This document shows positions 7,273 to 17,200 of a stretch of 64,000 bases of DNA, in pieces. This DNA comes from Flavobacterium plurextorum (lineage in GTDB: Bacteria > Bacteroidota > Bacteroidia > Flavobacteriales > Flavobacteriaceae): NCBI RefSeq assembly GCF_002217395.1, contig NZ_MUHD01000028.1, positions 1-64,000 of the forward strand. The letters run 5' to 3'. The notes beneath the pieces were generated by a model. That model was not told where the DNA came from and searched no databases. It worked only from the letters and a program-made list of their open reading frames with translations. The stretch's first letter is position 1, and each line of letters opens with the position of its first letter. A program made the position numbers and the translations under genes.

Positions 7273-7824
7273 CTATTCAATTTTCTTTAAAACTTCTCGA
7301 GCGACGGCTTTATAAGCTGCGGAATGATCTCCGTAATCTTTGTTTAAAATAATCTGAAGTTCGGGATGAATCCAATCATAATGATTTCCCAGAACATATA
7401 AAGTTCGTATTGAATATGCTTTTGCAGCCACTTTTACATCATTTATCAGCCAATCGAAACTCGCTTCAATACAATTTTGCAGATTTTCTTCGGACATAAA
7501 AATGCTGTTTTCATCTTTTTTATAATGTGATTTTACTAAAAGCTGTGTCACTTTTGCAATTGGACGAATGGAACTTTCGTCTTTAAGGACTTTCAAATTT
7601 GAACAGAAAAAATCAAGGTGAGGCTGCAGCCAAAGCAGCTCTTCATAAGACACAAATTCGAGAATCCAGCAGGCTTTGTGATTGTTTTTGTCTTCGGGCG
7701 TAAAACAAATAGAAACTAATTCGTTAAAAAATTGAGGGCTTTCAAGAATGAACTGAGCGCACTTTAAGCGATTTTCTCTATGAGCCGTAACATAATCCAG
7801 TTTTTCTTGCAGTTCGGAAAGCAT
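7273..7824 (-). CDS. conserved-looking helical protein, unknown function
   Basis: 183 residues, predicted almost wholly alpha-helical, acidic and basic in alternation, with no signal peptide or membrane span. Phrases such as KACWILEFVSYEELLWLQPHL and VKVAAKAYSIRTLYVLGNH look like short helical hairpins of HEAT/ARM type. I do not recognise a catalytic motif. Similar proteins may carry the database name adenylosuccinate lyase, but the lyase signature is absent and the length is far too short. Neighbours are purine genes on both sides, on opposite strands, which may be coincidence. Confidence 0.75.
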   Translation of the reverse strand: MLSELQEKLDYVTAHRENRLKCAQFILESPQFFNELVSICFTPEDKNNHKACWILEFVSYEELLWLQPHLDFFCSNLKVLKDESSIRPIAKVTQLLVKSHYKKDENSIFMSEENLQNCIEASFDWLINDVKVAAKAYSIRTLYVLGNHYDWIHPELQIILNKDYGDHSAAYKAVAREVLKKIE

Positions 7825-7889
7825 TTTTTTGAATTTGATTTAAAAATACAAATTTAGGCTCAATTTTCGGTTCTCAAATTCGAAATCTG

Positions 7890-7897
7890 TATCTTTG
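7890..7897 (+). promoter_or_regulatory. hpt -7 box
   Basis: TATCTTTG, 24 nt before the ATG at 7922; the -33 element is weak (TTTTCGG upstream). Confidence 0.5.
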
Positions 7898-7921
7898 TCC
7901 ATTATTTTAAATTTAAAAATA

Positions 7922-8452
7922 ATGATACAACTTCACGATAAACAATTTGTTCCGTTTATTTCGGCTAAAGAAATTGATTTTGCTTTGACTAAATTAGCTG
8001 CGCAGGTAGAGGATGATTTTGGAGATGATACTCCAATTTTTATTGGAGTTTTGAATGGCGCTTTTATGGTCGTAGCCGATTTTTTGAAAAAATATAAAAA
8101 ACCTTGCGAGGTTTCATTCATTAAAATGGCCTCTTATGAGGGAACTGAAACAACAAATTCGGTTAAAGAATTAATCGGAATCAATCAGGATTTGACTGGT
8201 AGAAGTGTTGTTGTCATTGAGGATATTATCGATACAGGAAATACGCTGGAAGAATTAAAACATTTGTTTAAAGCACAAAATGTAAAACACTTTAAAGTGG
8301 CAACATTGTTCTTTAAGCCAGAAGCGTATAAAAAAGATATAAAAATAGATTACATCGGAATTAGAATTCCGAATAAATTTATTGTAGGTTACGGATTGGA
8401 CTATGATGGTTTAGGACGAAATCTTGCAGAAGTTTACAAACTAGCAGAATAA
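7922..8452 (+). CDS. hpt: hypoxanthine phosphoribosyltransferase
   Basis: Purine salvage enzyme joining PRPP to hypoxanthine or guanine. The PRPP motif VVVIEDIIDTGNTLEEL falls near residues 95-111 and the flexible loop region VSFIKMASYEGTETTNSV near 60-77. A TTG-initiated longer frame (7895) would start inside the -7 box, so the ATG at 7922 giving 176 residues is preferred. The gene is 74 bp in front of adk and probably co-transcribed with it. Confidence 0.95.
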   Translation: MIQLHDKQFVPFISAKEIDFALTKLAAQVEDDFGDDTPIFIGVLNGAFMVVADFLKKYKKPCEVSFIKMASYEGTETTNSVKELIGINQDLTGRSVVVIEDIIDTGNTLEELKHLFKAQNVKHFKVATLFFKPEAYKKDIKIDYIGIRIPNKFIVGYGLDYDGLGRNLAEVYKLAE

Positions 8453-8526
8453 TTTAAAAGACACACAACTATATATTCATTTTAAACTTCTTCGAAAATT
8501 AAGAAGTCACACAACTCACACTTATT

Positions 8527-9099
8527 ATGATTAACATTGTTTTATTTGGAAAGCCGGGAGCAGGAAAAGGAACTCAGGCAGAATTTTTAAAAGAAAAATA
8601 CAATTTAACACATCTTTCGACTGGAGATATTTTTCGTTTTAATTTAAAGAATGATACAGATTTAGGTAAAAAAGCAAGAGTATTTATGGACAATGGAGAA
8701 TTGGTTCCTTGCGAAGTTACTACTGCAATGTTAATAGATGAAGTAAATAAGCATCCTAATACAGCAGGATTTTTGTTCGACGGTTACCCAAGAACAATTG
8801 ATCAAGCTGAGGCTTTAGATAAGTTTTTACCAACTATTGGTTCAAGCGTAACAGCTACAATTGCTTTAGAGGCTGATGACGAGATTTTGGTAGCACGTTT
8901 ACTTGAAAGAGGAAAAACAAGCGGAAGAGCAGATGATCAGGACGAAGAAAAAATTCGTGTAAGATATCAGGAGTACAATGAAAAAACAGCTCCATTAATT
9001 GGTTATTATAAAGAACAAAATAAATTCCACGCCGTAAATGGTATTGGAACTATTGAAGGAATTACAGAGCGCTTAACATCAGTTATAGATAATTTGTAG
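8527..9099 (+). CDS. adk: adenylate kinase
   Basis: 190 residues: P-loop GKPGAGKGTQ at 8-17, AMP site HLSTGDIFR near 33-41, FDGYPRTIDQAE near 84-95, and a short LID around GKTSGRADDQDEEKIRVRY without zinc cysteines. The length fits the short-LID form rather than the 214-residue long form. It interconverts ATP, AMP and ADP in the cytoplasm. It sits between hpt and a region of palindromic repeats. Confidence 0.97.
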   Translation: MINIVLFGKPGAGKGTQAEFLKEKYNLTHLSTGDIFRFNLKNDTDLGKKARVFMDNGELVPCEVTTAMLIDEVNKHPNTAGFLFDGYPRTIDQAEALDKFLPTIGSSVTATIALEADDEILVARLLERGKTSGRADDQDEEKIRVRYQEYNEKTAPLIGYYKEQNKFHAVNGIGTIEGITERLTSVIDNL

Positions 9100-9104
9100 A
9101 AACT

Positions 9105-9210
9105 TCCCGAGATTTCGGGACTAACTGATGATTTATCCCGATAGTTGTCGGGACACTAAAAAAACTATTTTTCTTTTCTATAAAACGAGCTTCTCCCGAC
9201 GCTTTGGGAG
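9105..9210. repeat. cluster of CCCGA/TCGGG palindromes
   Basis: Three hairpins in about 105 bp: TCCCGA-gatt-TCGGGA (9105-9120), TCCCGA-tagttg-TCGGGA (9136-9153) and CTCCCGA-cgct-TTGGGAG (9193-9210, one G-T pair). The first may help terminate adk, but none has a strong T tract. They look like REP-type intergenic palindromes. Confidence 0.7.
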
Positions 9211-9319
9211 TTAACTGTTTTCTGGCGGGAAAAATTAGTTTTTTTAGCTTCGGGCTAAAAGAATACCAAGATTACAATAAAAATTAAATAACCAAACAAG
9301 TAACGAATCTACTAAAACA

Positions 9320-10594
9320 TTGGAAATACTAATAATATTTTTTCTAATACTATTAAACGGAGTTTTCTCGATGTCAGAAATTGCATTGATTTCGGCTAGA
9401 AAAAACAGACTGGAAACAGCAGCGAAAAAAGGGAACAATAGTGCCAAAATTGCTCTGGATCTGGCGAATTCTCCAAATAAGTTTTTATCAACGGTACAAA
9501 TCGGAATTACCTTAATTGGAATTTTGACGGGTATTTACAGCGGGGATAAAATCACAATGGATGTAGAAGTATTTGTAAGCGGATTTGAAGTTTTAAAACC
9601 TTATGCACATTCTATAGCAGTTGGAATTGTAGTTGTTGTTTTAACTTTTTTCTCTCTAGTTCTTGGTGAGTTGTTACCAAAACGTATTGGATTAAATTAT
9701 CCAGAGGCGATTGCAAAAATGGTTGCGATGCCAATGAAAATAGTTTCTATTATCACGGCGCCCTTTATTTGGCTCTTAACAACGTCTACTGATTTTTTAT
9801 TGAATGTTTTGCAGATAAAACCAACAGCTGACGGAAAAGTTACGGAAGAAGAAATTAAGGCGATTATAAAAGAAGGAACAGAGGTTGGAGAAGTTCAAGA
9901 GATTGAACAAGATATTGTGGAGCGTGTTTTTCATATTGGAGACAGAAAAGTAAGTTCTTTAATGACACACCGAAAATCTGTTGATATGCTGCCTTTGAAT
10001 GCTGATAAAATCAAAGTTAAAGAGTTGGTGGTTCAGGATTTGCATGCTGTTTATCCAGTGTATAATGAGAATTATGATGATATTGCCGGAGTTGTTACTT
10101 TGAAAAATATTTTTGCCAATATTGAGAAGGATAATTTCGATTTGCGAGCAATAATGACAGATGCTCCATATTTAATGGAACAAACTACTGCATACAAAGC
10201 ATTAGAGAATTTCAAAAAAACAGGAGTTCACTATGCTTTAGTTTCAGATGAATACGGAGTTTTTCAAGGATTGATTACTTTGAATGATATTTTGGAAGCT
10301 TTAGTTGGTGATGCATCAGAGTTTTATAAAGATGAGTTTCAGCTTATAGAAAGAGAAGATGGTTCGTGGCTGGTTGACGGACATTATTCATTGCATGATT
10401 TCTTAACTTATTTTGAACTGGATGAGTTGACAAATGATTACGAAGTAAACACGGTAAGCGGGATGATTATGACAGAACTCTCTCATATTCCGAAAGAAGG
10501 TGAGAAACTGATTTGGCAGAAATTTGTCTTAGAGGTCATCGACATGGATGGAGTAAAGATTGATAAAGTGCTTGTAAAAACGCTTAAAGAGTAA
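9320..10594 (+). CDS. CNNM/CorC-type membrane protein with CBS domains (TlyC/YtfL-like)
   Basis: 424 residues. The DUF21/CNNM transmembrane domain spans about 1-190 with the usual opening ILLNGVFSMSEIALISARK; two CBS domains cover about 205-330 (VFHIGDRKVSSLMTHR, HYALVSDEYGVFQGLITLNDILEALVGD), then a CorC_HlyC domain with DGHYSLHDFLTYF. The start is TTG at 9320; the same frame meets a stop at 9278 with no ATG between, and the next ATG would remove most of helix 1. Relatives are implicated in Mg/Co homeostasis; older names call them hemolysins without evidence here. Confidence 0.88.
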   Translation: MEILIIFFLILLNGVFSMSEIALISARKNRLETAAKKGNNSAKIALDLANSPNKFLSTVQIGITLIGILTGIYSGDKITMDVEVFVSGFEVLKPYAHSIAVGIVVVVLTFFSLVLGELLPKRIGLNYPEAIAKMVAMPMKIVSIITAPFIWLLTTSTDFLLNVLQIKPTADGKVTEEEIKAIIKEGTEVGEVQEIEQDIVERVFHIGDRKVSSLMTHRKSVDMLPLNADKIKVKELVVQDLHAVYPVYNENYDDIAGVVTLKNIFANIEKDNFDLRAIMTDAPYLMEQTTAYKALENFKKTGVHYALVSDEYGVFQGLITLNDILEALVGDASEFYKDEFQLIEREDGSWLVDGHYSLHDFLTYFELDELTNDYEVNTVSGMIMTELSHIPKEGEKLIWQKFVLEVIDMDGVKIDKVLVKTLKE

Positions 10595-10601
10595 GGAAAT
10601 T

Positions 10602-10670
10602 TGTTTCAAGTCTCAAGTTTAAAGTTTCAAGTTGTGTAACGCATAACTTGAAGTCTGAAAGTCTGAAACA
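10602..10670. repeat. inverted repeat of TTTCAAG words
   Basis: TGTTTCAAG...TTTCAAGTT (10602-10633) faces AACTTGAAG...CTGAAACA (10645-10670). The ends TGTTTCA and TGAAACA, and the internal words, recur at 60478-60532, indicating one repeat family. Confidence 0.7.
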
Positions 10671-10744
10671 CAAATAAAAATAGCTTTCAGTTGCAATGTA
10701 CGGCTGTAATTTGTACTGAAAAGCGAGACTAAGTATTTAAAATA

Positions 10745-10801
10745 ATAGAGTTTAGAAATAGAGTTTAGTGTAATCTAAAATCTAAAATCTAAAATCTGAA
10801 A
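10745..10801 (+). repeat. short repeats in front of obgE (7-mer array)
   Basis: Two copies of ATAGAGTTTAG (10745-10755, 10758-10768) are followed by three perfect TCTAAAA heptamers and a variant TCTGAAA (10774-10801), ending 9 bp before the obgE ATG. Confidence 0.75.
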
Positions 10802-10810
10802 TTCAAAAAA

Positions 10811-11812
10811 ATGACAGAAGGGAATTTTGTAGATTACGTTAAGATATATGTTTCTTCCGGAAAAGGAGGAAAGGGATCTACGCATTTACATAGAGAGAAA
10901 TTTATTGAAAAAGGCGGTCCTGATGGTGGTGATGGAGGTCGTGGCGGACACGTATATTTAGTTGGAAATAAAGGTCTTTGGACACTTTTTCATTTAAAGT
11001 TTGCGCGTCATATTAAAGCTGGACACGGTGGAGACGGTGGAGGAGATCGTAGTACAGGAGCAGATGGTGATGATAAATTTATCGAAGTGCCGTTAGGGAC
11101 TGTTGTAAAAGACAAAGAAACTGGAGAAACTCTTTTTGAAGTTACTGAACACGGAGAAAAAAGAATTCTTTCAAAAGGTGGAAAAGGAGGTTTAGGAAAC
11201 TGGCATTTTAGAAGTTCTACAAATCAAACTCCAAGATATGCTCAGCCAGGTTTACCGGGTGTTGAGATGGATGTTATTCTAGAACTTAAAGTTTTGGCAG
11301 ATGTTGGTTTAGTTGGTTTCCCTAATGCTGGAAAATCAACATTGTTGTCTGTCTTGACTTCGGCTAAGCCAAAAATTGCCGATTATCCTTTTACAACTTT
11401 AAAACCGAATTTAGGAATTGTAGCTTACAGAGATTTTCAATCTTTTGTAATTGCTGATATTCCTGGAATTATTGAAGGTGCTGCTGAAGGTAAAGGTCTT
11501 GGACATTATTTCTTACGTCACATTGAGCGTAATTCAACATTGCTGTTTTTAGTTCCAGTTGATACGCCAGACATTAAAGCAGAGTACGATATTTTGGTAA
11601 ATGAATTAACAAAATACAATCCTGAAATGTTAGATAAAGAACGTCTTTTAGTGATTTCAAAATGTGATATGCTGGATGATGAACTTAAGGCTGAATTGAA
11701 AGCAGAATTGGACGTGTCTTTTAAAGACGTTCCATATATGTTTATTTCATCTGTTGCACAACAAGGTTTAACCGATTTAAAGGATAAACTTTGGAAAATG
11801 CTTAATGAATAA
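10811..11812 (+). CDS. obgE: ribosome-associated GTPase Obg
   Basis: 333 residues. The Gly-rich Obg fold occupies about 1-160 ([31 protein letters not shown]), then the GTPase domain: G1 GFPNAGKST at 169-177, switch [11 protein letters not shown]3 [10 protein letters not shown]4 SKCD. There is no C-terminal OCT extension, as in many short Obg proteins. It acts in late 50S assembly and stress signalling. Upstream is a repeat-rich spacer of 216 bp with no clear promoter; downstream is a good terminator. Confidence 0.96.
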   Translation: MTEGNFVDYVKIYVSSGKGGKGSTHLHREKFIEKGGPDGGDGGRGGHVYLVGNKGLWTLFHLKFARHIKAGHGGDGGGDRSTGADGDDKFIEVPLGTVVKDKETGETLFEVTEHGEKRILSKGGKGGLGNWHFRSSTNQTPRYAQPGLPGVEMDVILELKVLADVGLVGFPNAGKSTLLSVLTSAKPKIADYPFTTLKPNLGIVAYRDFQSFVIADIPGIIEGAAEGKGLGHYFLRHIERNSTLLFLVPVDTPDIKAEYDILVNELTKYNPEMLDKERLLVISKCDMLDDELKAELKAELDVSFKDVPYMFISSVAQQGLTDLKDKLWKMLNE

Positions 11813-11833
11813 TCTACATTTTTAAATAATAGG

Positions 11834-11864
11834 AAAGGCGTTCTAGAAATAGAACGCCTTTTTG
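11834..11864 (+). terminator. intrinsic terminator after obgE
   Basis: AAAGGCGTTCT (11834-11844), loop agaaat, AGAACGCCTTT (11851-11861) and T residues. Confidence 0.88.
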
Positions 11865-11986
11865 TTTTTAGAATGTTAAATTCGTAATAAACGAGTGCAA
11901 AATTGATATCATGTTCAATTTTGATATTCTTTAGGATGAAATAATTGTCAAAATGAATTATATTCGCAGAACTTAAACAAAATAAC

Positions 11987-14131
11987 ATGAAAAAAGTAGT
12001 TTTATTCTTGACCATGTGCCTAATGGCTTTTCCTGTAAGAGCTGATGAGGGAATGTGGTTTTTGATGTTTATCGAAAGATTGAACCATAGAGATATGGAA
12101 AAAATGGGCTTGCAATTAACAGCCGAAGAAATTTACAGTATTAATCACCATAGTTTAAAAGATGCTATTGTACAATTTAATGGAGGTTGTACAGCTGAGA
12201 TTGTTTCTAAAGAAGGATTGGTGTTAACAAATCACCATTGCGGGTATAGTGCGATTGCAGAACTTTCGACTGCAGAACAAAATCATTTGAAAAATGGATT
12301 TTGGGCAAAGCAAAGAAGTGCCGAATTGAAACCAAAATCATTGTACGTTCGTTTCTTTGTTCGTATGGATGATGTTTCAAAAAGGATTTTGTCAAAAGTA
12401 AATGATCAAATGACTGAAGCTGAAAGAAACAAAATCATTCAGCAAGAAATCGCTTTGATTGAAAAGGAAAATAACGAAGGTGGAAAATACACTGTTTCTG
12501 TTCGTCCTTTCTTTCAAGGAAATGAATATTACTATTTCGTTTACCAAGATTATACAGACGTTCGTTTAGTTGGAACGCCGCCAGAAAGTGTTGGTAAATT
12601 TGGTGGAGATACTGACAACTGGGAATGGCCTCGTCAAACAGGAGATTTCTCTATGTTTAGAGTATATGCTGATAAAAACGGAAATCCTGCTGCATATTCA
12701 AAAGATAATGTGCCATTGCAACCTAAACATTACTTACCTGTAAGTATTAAAGGTGTGAAAGAGAATGATTTTGCTATGATTTTAGGTTATCCTGGGCGTA
12801 CAAACCGTTGGATGCCTGCTGGCGGAATCGAGCAAAACATTAAGTTTGCTTATCCGGCATGGGTTGAAGGTGCTAAAACTGGAATGGATGTAATGAAAAA
12901 GTATATGGACAAAGATGCAACAGTTCGTTTGCAATATGCGTCTAAATATGCTTCTACTGCCAACTATTGGAAAAATCGTCAAGGTATGATTGATGCTTTG
13001 ACAAAAGCTGGAACAGTAGCAACAAAAACAGAACAAGAAGATAAGTTCTACGAATGGGCAACTAAACCTGCTAATAAAGAAAAGTATGAGAATGTAATTC
13101 CTACTATCAACGATTATTACAGAGAAACGAATTTAAAAGCGACTCATGATAATTATCTTACACAACTTTTGCGTACTTCAAGCTATGCAACTGGACCAGC
13201 TAATTTAGGAAATGCTTTAATTGCATATTACAATGAAAATGATGCGAAAAAAGCGGAAATGCTTCCTAAGATTAACGCAATGATTGATAATATCTATGGC
13301 GAATTTTATGCTCCATTAGAGAAAGATGTATTGACTGCTCAATTGAATTTATATTCTTCTAAAGCGGCTGAATATGGTTTAGCTCCACAAATAGCTAAAA
13401 TGAAATCTGAAAATAACGGAGACTTTACTAAGGATGTAGCAAAAGCAACTGAAATTAGTTATTTTACAACTAAAGAAAAAGTATTAGCATTTATGGCTAA
13501 TCCAAAACCATTAGCGATTGTACATGATCCTTTGTATATCATTTCTAATGATTTATTGACAAAATACCGTGCTAAAACTGACGATCAGGCTAAAGCTGAT
13601 GATGGTTTTGCAATTGCTTTCCGTAAATTAGTTGAAGGCTTAAGAGAATCAAAACTAAATGCGATTCAATATCCTGATGCAAACTCTACTTTGAGATTGA
13701 CTTACGGAAAAGTTCGTGCTTTACCTGCAGATCCTCGTAATGATGCTAAGATCAATAATTATACTACCATGGAAAGTATGGTGAAAAAGTATAAAGCAGG
13801 AGATCAAGAGTTTGATTTGCCAGCTCGTTTGTTAGAGTTGAACAAGAAAAAAGATTTCGGACAATATGCTGATAAAGCAGGTTATATGCCAGTAAACTTT
13901 TTAACTGATAATGATATTACAGGAGGAAACTCTGGTTCGCCTGTATTAAACGGAAAAGGTGAACTAATTGGAATTGCTTTTGATGGAAATATCGAAGCGA
14001 TGGCTGGAGATGTTATTTTTGATCCTAAATTACAAAGAACTATCAATGTTGATATTCGTTATGTACTTTGGATTATTGATAAATACGCTGGAGCTAAAAA
14101 CATTATTGACGAATTGACGATTGTGAAATAA
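11987..14131 (+). CDS. S46 family dipeptidyl-peptidase, DPP7-like
   Basis: 714 residues with a signal peptide (MKKVVLFLTMCLMAFPVRA, cleavage before DEGMW). The chymotrypsin-fold triad can be traced: NHHCG with the catalytic His at 84, TGDFSMFR with Asp220 and GGNSGSP with Ser649. S46 enzymes remove dipeptides from the N-terminus of periplasmic peptides in Bacteroidetes. The S1 specificity site reads FDGN with Gly667; DPP7 has Gly and DPP11 has Arg here, so a hydrophobic-P1, DPP7-like preference is inferred. The sequence ends DIRYVLWIIDKYAGAKNII, typical of the family. Single gene between two terminators. Confidence 0.93.
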   Translation: MKKVVLFLTMCLMAFPVRADEGMWFLMFIERLNHRDMEKMGLQLTAEEIYSINHHSLKDAIVQFNGGCTAEIVSKEGLVLTNHHCGYSAIAELSTAEQNHLKNGFWAKQRSAELKPKSLYVRFFVRMDDVSKRILSKVNDQMTEAERNKIIQQEIALIEKENNEGGKYTVSVRPFFQGNEYYYFVYQDYTDVRLVGTPPESVGKFGGDTDNWEWPRQTGDFSMFRVYADKNGNPAAYSKDNVPLQPKHYLPVSIKGVKENDFAMILGYPGRTNRWMPAGGIEQNIKFAYPAWVEGAKTGMDVMKKYMDKDATVRLQYASKYASTANYWKNRQGMIDALTKAGTVATKTEQEDKFYEWATKPANKEKYENVIPTINDYYRETNLKATHDNYLTQLLRTSSYATGPANLGNALIAYYNENDAKKAEMLPKINAMIDNIYGEFYAPLEKDVLTAQLNLYSSKAAEYGLAPQIAKMKSENNGDFTKDVAKATEISYFTTKEKVLAFMANPKPLAIVHDPLYIISNDLLTKYRAKTDDQAKADDGFAIAFRKLVEGLRESKLNAIQYPDANSTLRLTYGKVRALPADPRNDAKINNYTTMESMVKKYKAGDQEFDLPARLLELNKKKDFGQYADKAGYMPVNFLTDNDITGGNSGSPVLNGKGELIGIAFDGNIEAMAGDVIFDPKLQRTINVDIRYVLWIIDKYAGAKNIIDELTIVK

Positions 14132-14152
14132 TCTCAATTTATTTATAAAAGT

Positions 14153-14187
14153 AAACCCGACAGATTTTAAATCTGTCGGGTTTTTTT
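14153..14187. terminator. bidirectional terminator
   Basis: Perfect 15-bp stem AAACCCGACAGATTT (14153-14167) and AAATCTGTCGGGTTT (14169-14183) with T tract to the right; serves the S46 gene and possibly the convergent A2M gene. Confidence 0.88.
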
Positions 14188-14208
14188 ATGCCTGTTTTTT
14201 TAGAATTT

Positions 14209-17200
14209 CTACTGAACTTTTACTCGAATTCCTTTAGTGTGACTTGCAAATTCGGGAGCATACATGCTTTGAATTGTTGTAATTCCGTTAGAGAATTCTC
14301 CACCGTTATTTACTCTAATATCATATTCTATAACATAGGTTCCTTTGTTAATTTGATCAAAAAAGAAATGTGTTGCAGCATCTTTTGTACTGGTGTAATA
14401 TCCTAAGCGATCTTTGTATTGATATTTAGAAAGTACATTTATAGGTTCAAAGCAAGAAGCGCGCATGTCTTTTAGATGAATATATTCTGCGTCTTCTTTC
14501 GAAGTAATAATTAATCGAACGGTAACTATGTCGCCAACTTTTAAAGGATTTTTTGAAGTGATTTTTTCTAATTGATCTCCTTTTGATGTGCTTTTCTTTA
14601 AATACAATTCTTTCGAAACTGATAAAACAGATCCTGAATTGCTTTTGATTTTATCCAAATCTTCAAAATACTGCCAGTAAACGCCTCCAAATCCTGGAAC
14701 TTTAGATTTGTTTTGAATGTTTATTGATGCCATTTCTTTTTTAACTTCTTCGGCTTTCCAGTTTAATTTGATGTAACCCATTTCGGCTTCTTTTTCATTT
14801 TCTGCCAGTTTTTTAGTTACAATTTTTTCATCTCCTAATTTTATAACCGTGTTGTCTTTTACAGAAAGCCAGTCAGTACCTTGTGTTAATAAAGCATAAA
14901 CAGCTTCAGTTGTCGATTTTGTTGTTGGCCAATTTTTCGTTTGTTTGTTTTTTAGCAGCCATACTTTCATCGCATCAACGGATTTTTTATCGTTATTCAC
15001 TTCGGCGAAAGCCTCAATTAATAATGCCTGAGTTTCTATTGGAGACTGATACCAATACCAGCCTGATTTATTAGCAATCCAGTACATTCCCGAATCTTCG
15101 TTGTTTGATGATGTTTCTTTTAGATTTTCAATGATTTTTTTAGCGGTTTCTTTTTCGTCAAAACGATTCAAAGTCAATGCTGCTAACCCTTTCTCGTAAA
15201 TAGAATAATTTATCCAATCATTTTTGGCGGTTTCCAAATAAAGTTTGACAGTCTTTTTTAACGTATCTGATAGAGGATATTTTTCTAAATAAAAACTTCT
15301 TGTATATAAATAATGAAGATCAGAATATGGATTGACCCAAATTAGTTTCTCCGAAAGTTTTAAGTCTTTGATTTTGTTTTTATAGTGTTCTAAAAATTTA
15401 GTGTCTAGAAAAGGAATTCCATTTTTTGCAATTTGGTCCGTTTTATTATTGACATCGCTGGTTTTAGTCAATTTTGATAAATGCCCAAAACCTGCCAGAA
15501 TATGTCTGGTTATATATTCGCTTTCTTCGCTTCCGTCAAACCATGAAAACCCTCCTGAAGGTTTTTGTTTTTGTTTTAATTTTTCGAAAGTGGCTTCCTG
15601 AGAAGTTTTCATTTTTTCTAAATCAAATAAAAGAGCCAGATTTTTTTTCTTTTGATCTTCGGTTTGCGTGTCATTTAGCCAAGGTGTTTCGGCAAGAAGT
15701 ATTGATTTTAGTTCTTCGTTTTCTTCTAGTTTAGAGATTGGTGTTCCATTTTTTCTCCAATTTTCAAAAACAGCCTCAACTTTCGGATTGTTTGAAATGA
15801 TTTCTGAAGCTAAAACATTTGCATAGAAACGAGCAAAAGTCTGTTCAGAACATTCATGTTCATACTCCATTAAATACGGTAAAGATTGAATGGCAATCCA
15901 AGTTGGATTTGAAGTATATTCTAAAGTAAGTTGATGATTTTTTAAAGTCGAAGAAGTATTATTTTTTAAATTCTCGAACGTGTATTGTTTTGTGGAGTTC
16001 TCGCGTACCCAAATTGGAATGCTTTCTGTAAAGAGCATGTTGTTTGTTAGAACTGGAATAATGTTTTCTTCTCCGTCAGAAAAACGGCCTGATTTTGCTA
16101 ATATTTTATATTGAATACCTTGCAGGTTTTCAGGAATAGAAATTTTCCAAGTTACTGTTGTGTTTCCAAAAGCACCGGCAGTGAAGTTTTTGATGTTTTT
16201 TGCATTGTTCATCTTAACATCAATTGGTGTCATGGTAACGGCATCAAAAAATTGTAAACTGGCAATTCCTGTTTTTGCTTCGGCAGTAATATTCGAAATT
16301 TTAGCGCTGATTACAATAGTATCTTTTTCTCTAAAAAAGCGAGGGAAATTTGGCAGAATCATGAGCTCTTTTTGCGTAATTACATTTTTCTCCAAATAAG
16401 CAGAAACGGCTTCTTTATTATGAGCCAATAAACGAAGTTTCCAAGCTGTTAAAGCTTCAGGCGAAGTAAAATTGAAACTTACTTTTCCTTTAGAATCTGT
16501 TTTTAAATTAGGCAGAAAGAACGCAGTTTCAGAAAGGTTTTTTCTAGCTTTTACTTGATTTAGAGCTTCAATAGCTTTCTTGGTAGTAATAATTATTACT
16601 CCGTTTGCGCCTTTAGCTCCATATTGCGCTCTGACATCTTTATCTTTTACAATTTCAATTTCAACAATATCATTTGAATCGAGATTTTGAATATCATTTT
16701 GTGTTACTGCTTCTCCATCAAGAATGTATAGAGGTGCCGGGGCATTTCTAGAGGCAAAGCCTTTAATTTTGTTCTCTTTTATTTTTCCAAATTCTAAAGC
16801 TATATCAATTCCAGCAGTATTGTAAACGCTGTTATCTTCTTCTACAAGAGTTTCATTAGGTAATGGTTTTTTTGATCGTAATGCTCCATATCCAACTTCT
16901 ACAATTTCGTTTAAATTAGTTACATCTTCTATAAGTTTAATGTTTATGTTTTTTTTGTTTTCAGGAAAGATAGATTGTTCTTTGAAACCAATGCTGCTAA
17001 AGACTAGTTCTTCATTTGATCCAGCTTCTATTTCATAATAACCATCATTATCTGAGATTTGAATTCGTTGCGTTCCTTTTACTTGAACTGATGCTTTTGG
17101 AATTGGTGAATTCTTAGCATCAGTAATTACTCCAAAAACCAGTTTAGTATTTGATGGTTTCTTTAGTTTTTTATTCAATTCTTTTTGATATTCCCTTTGC

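Noticed and set aside
7895..7921. TTG-initiated N-terminal extension of hpt
   Set aside because: The TTG is part of the TATCTTTG promoter box, so it would not be in the mRNA.
10745..10801. Possible CRISPR-like array before obgE
   Set aside because: The units are 7 bp and directly adjacent, without spacers; simple tandem repeats.
11518..12015. 165-codon minus-strand frame over the obgE end and S46 start
   Set aside because: It overlaps obgE, its terminator and the S46 start codon, and the product is a Ser/Leu-rich antisense shadow.
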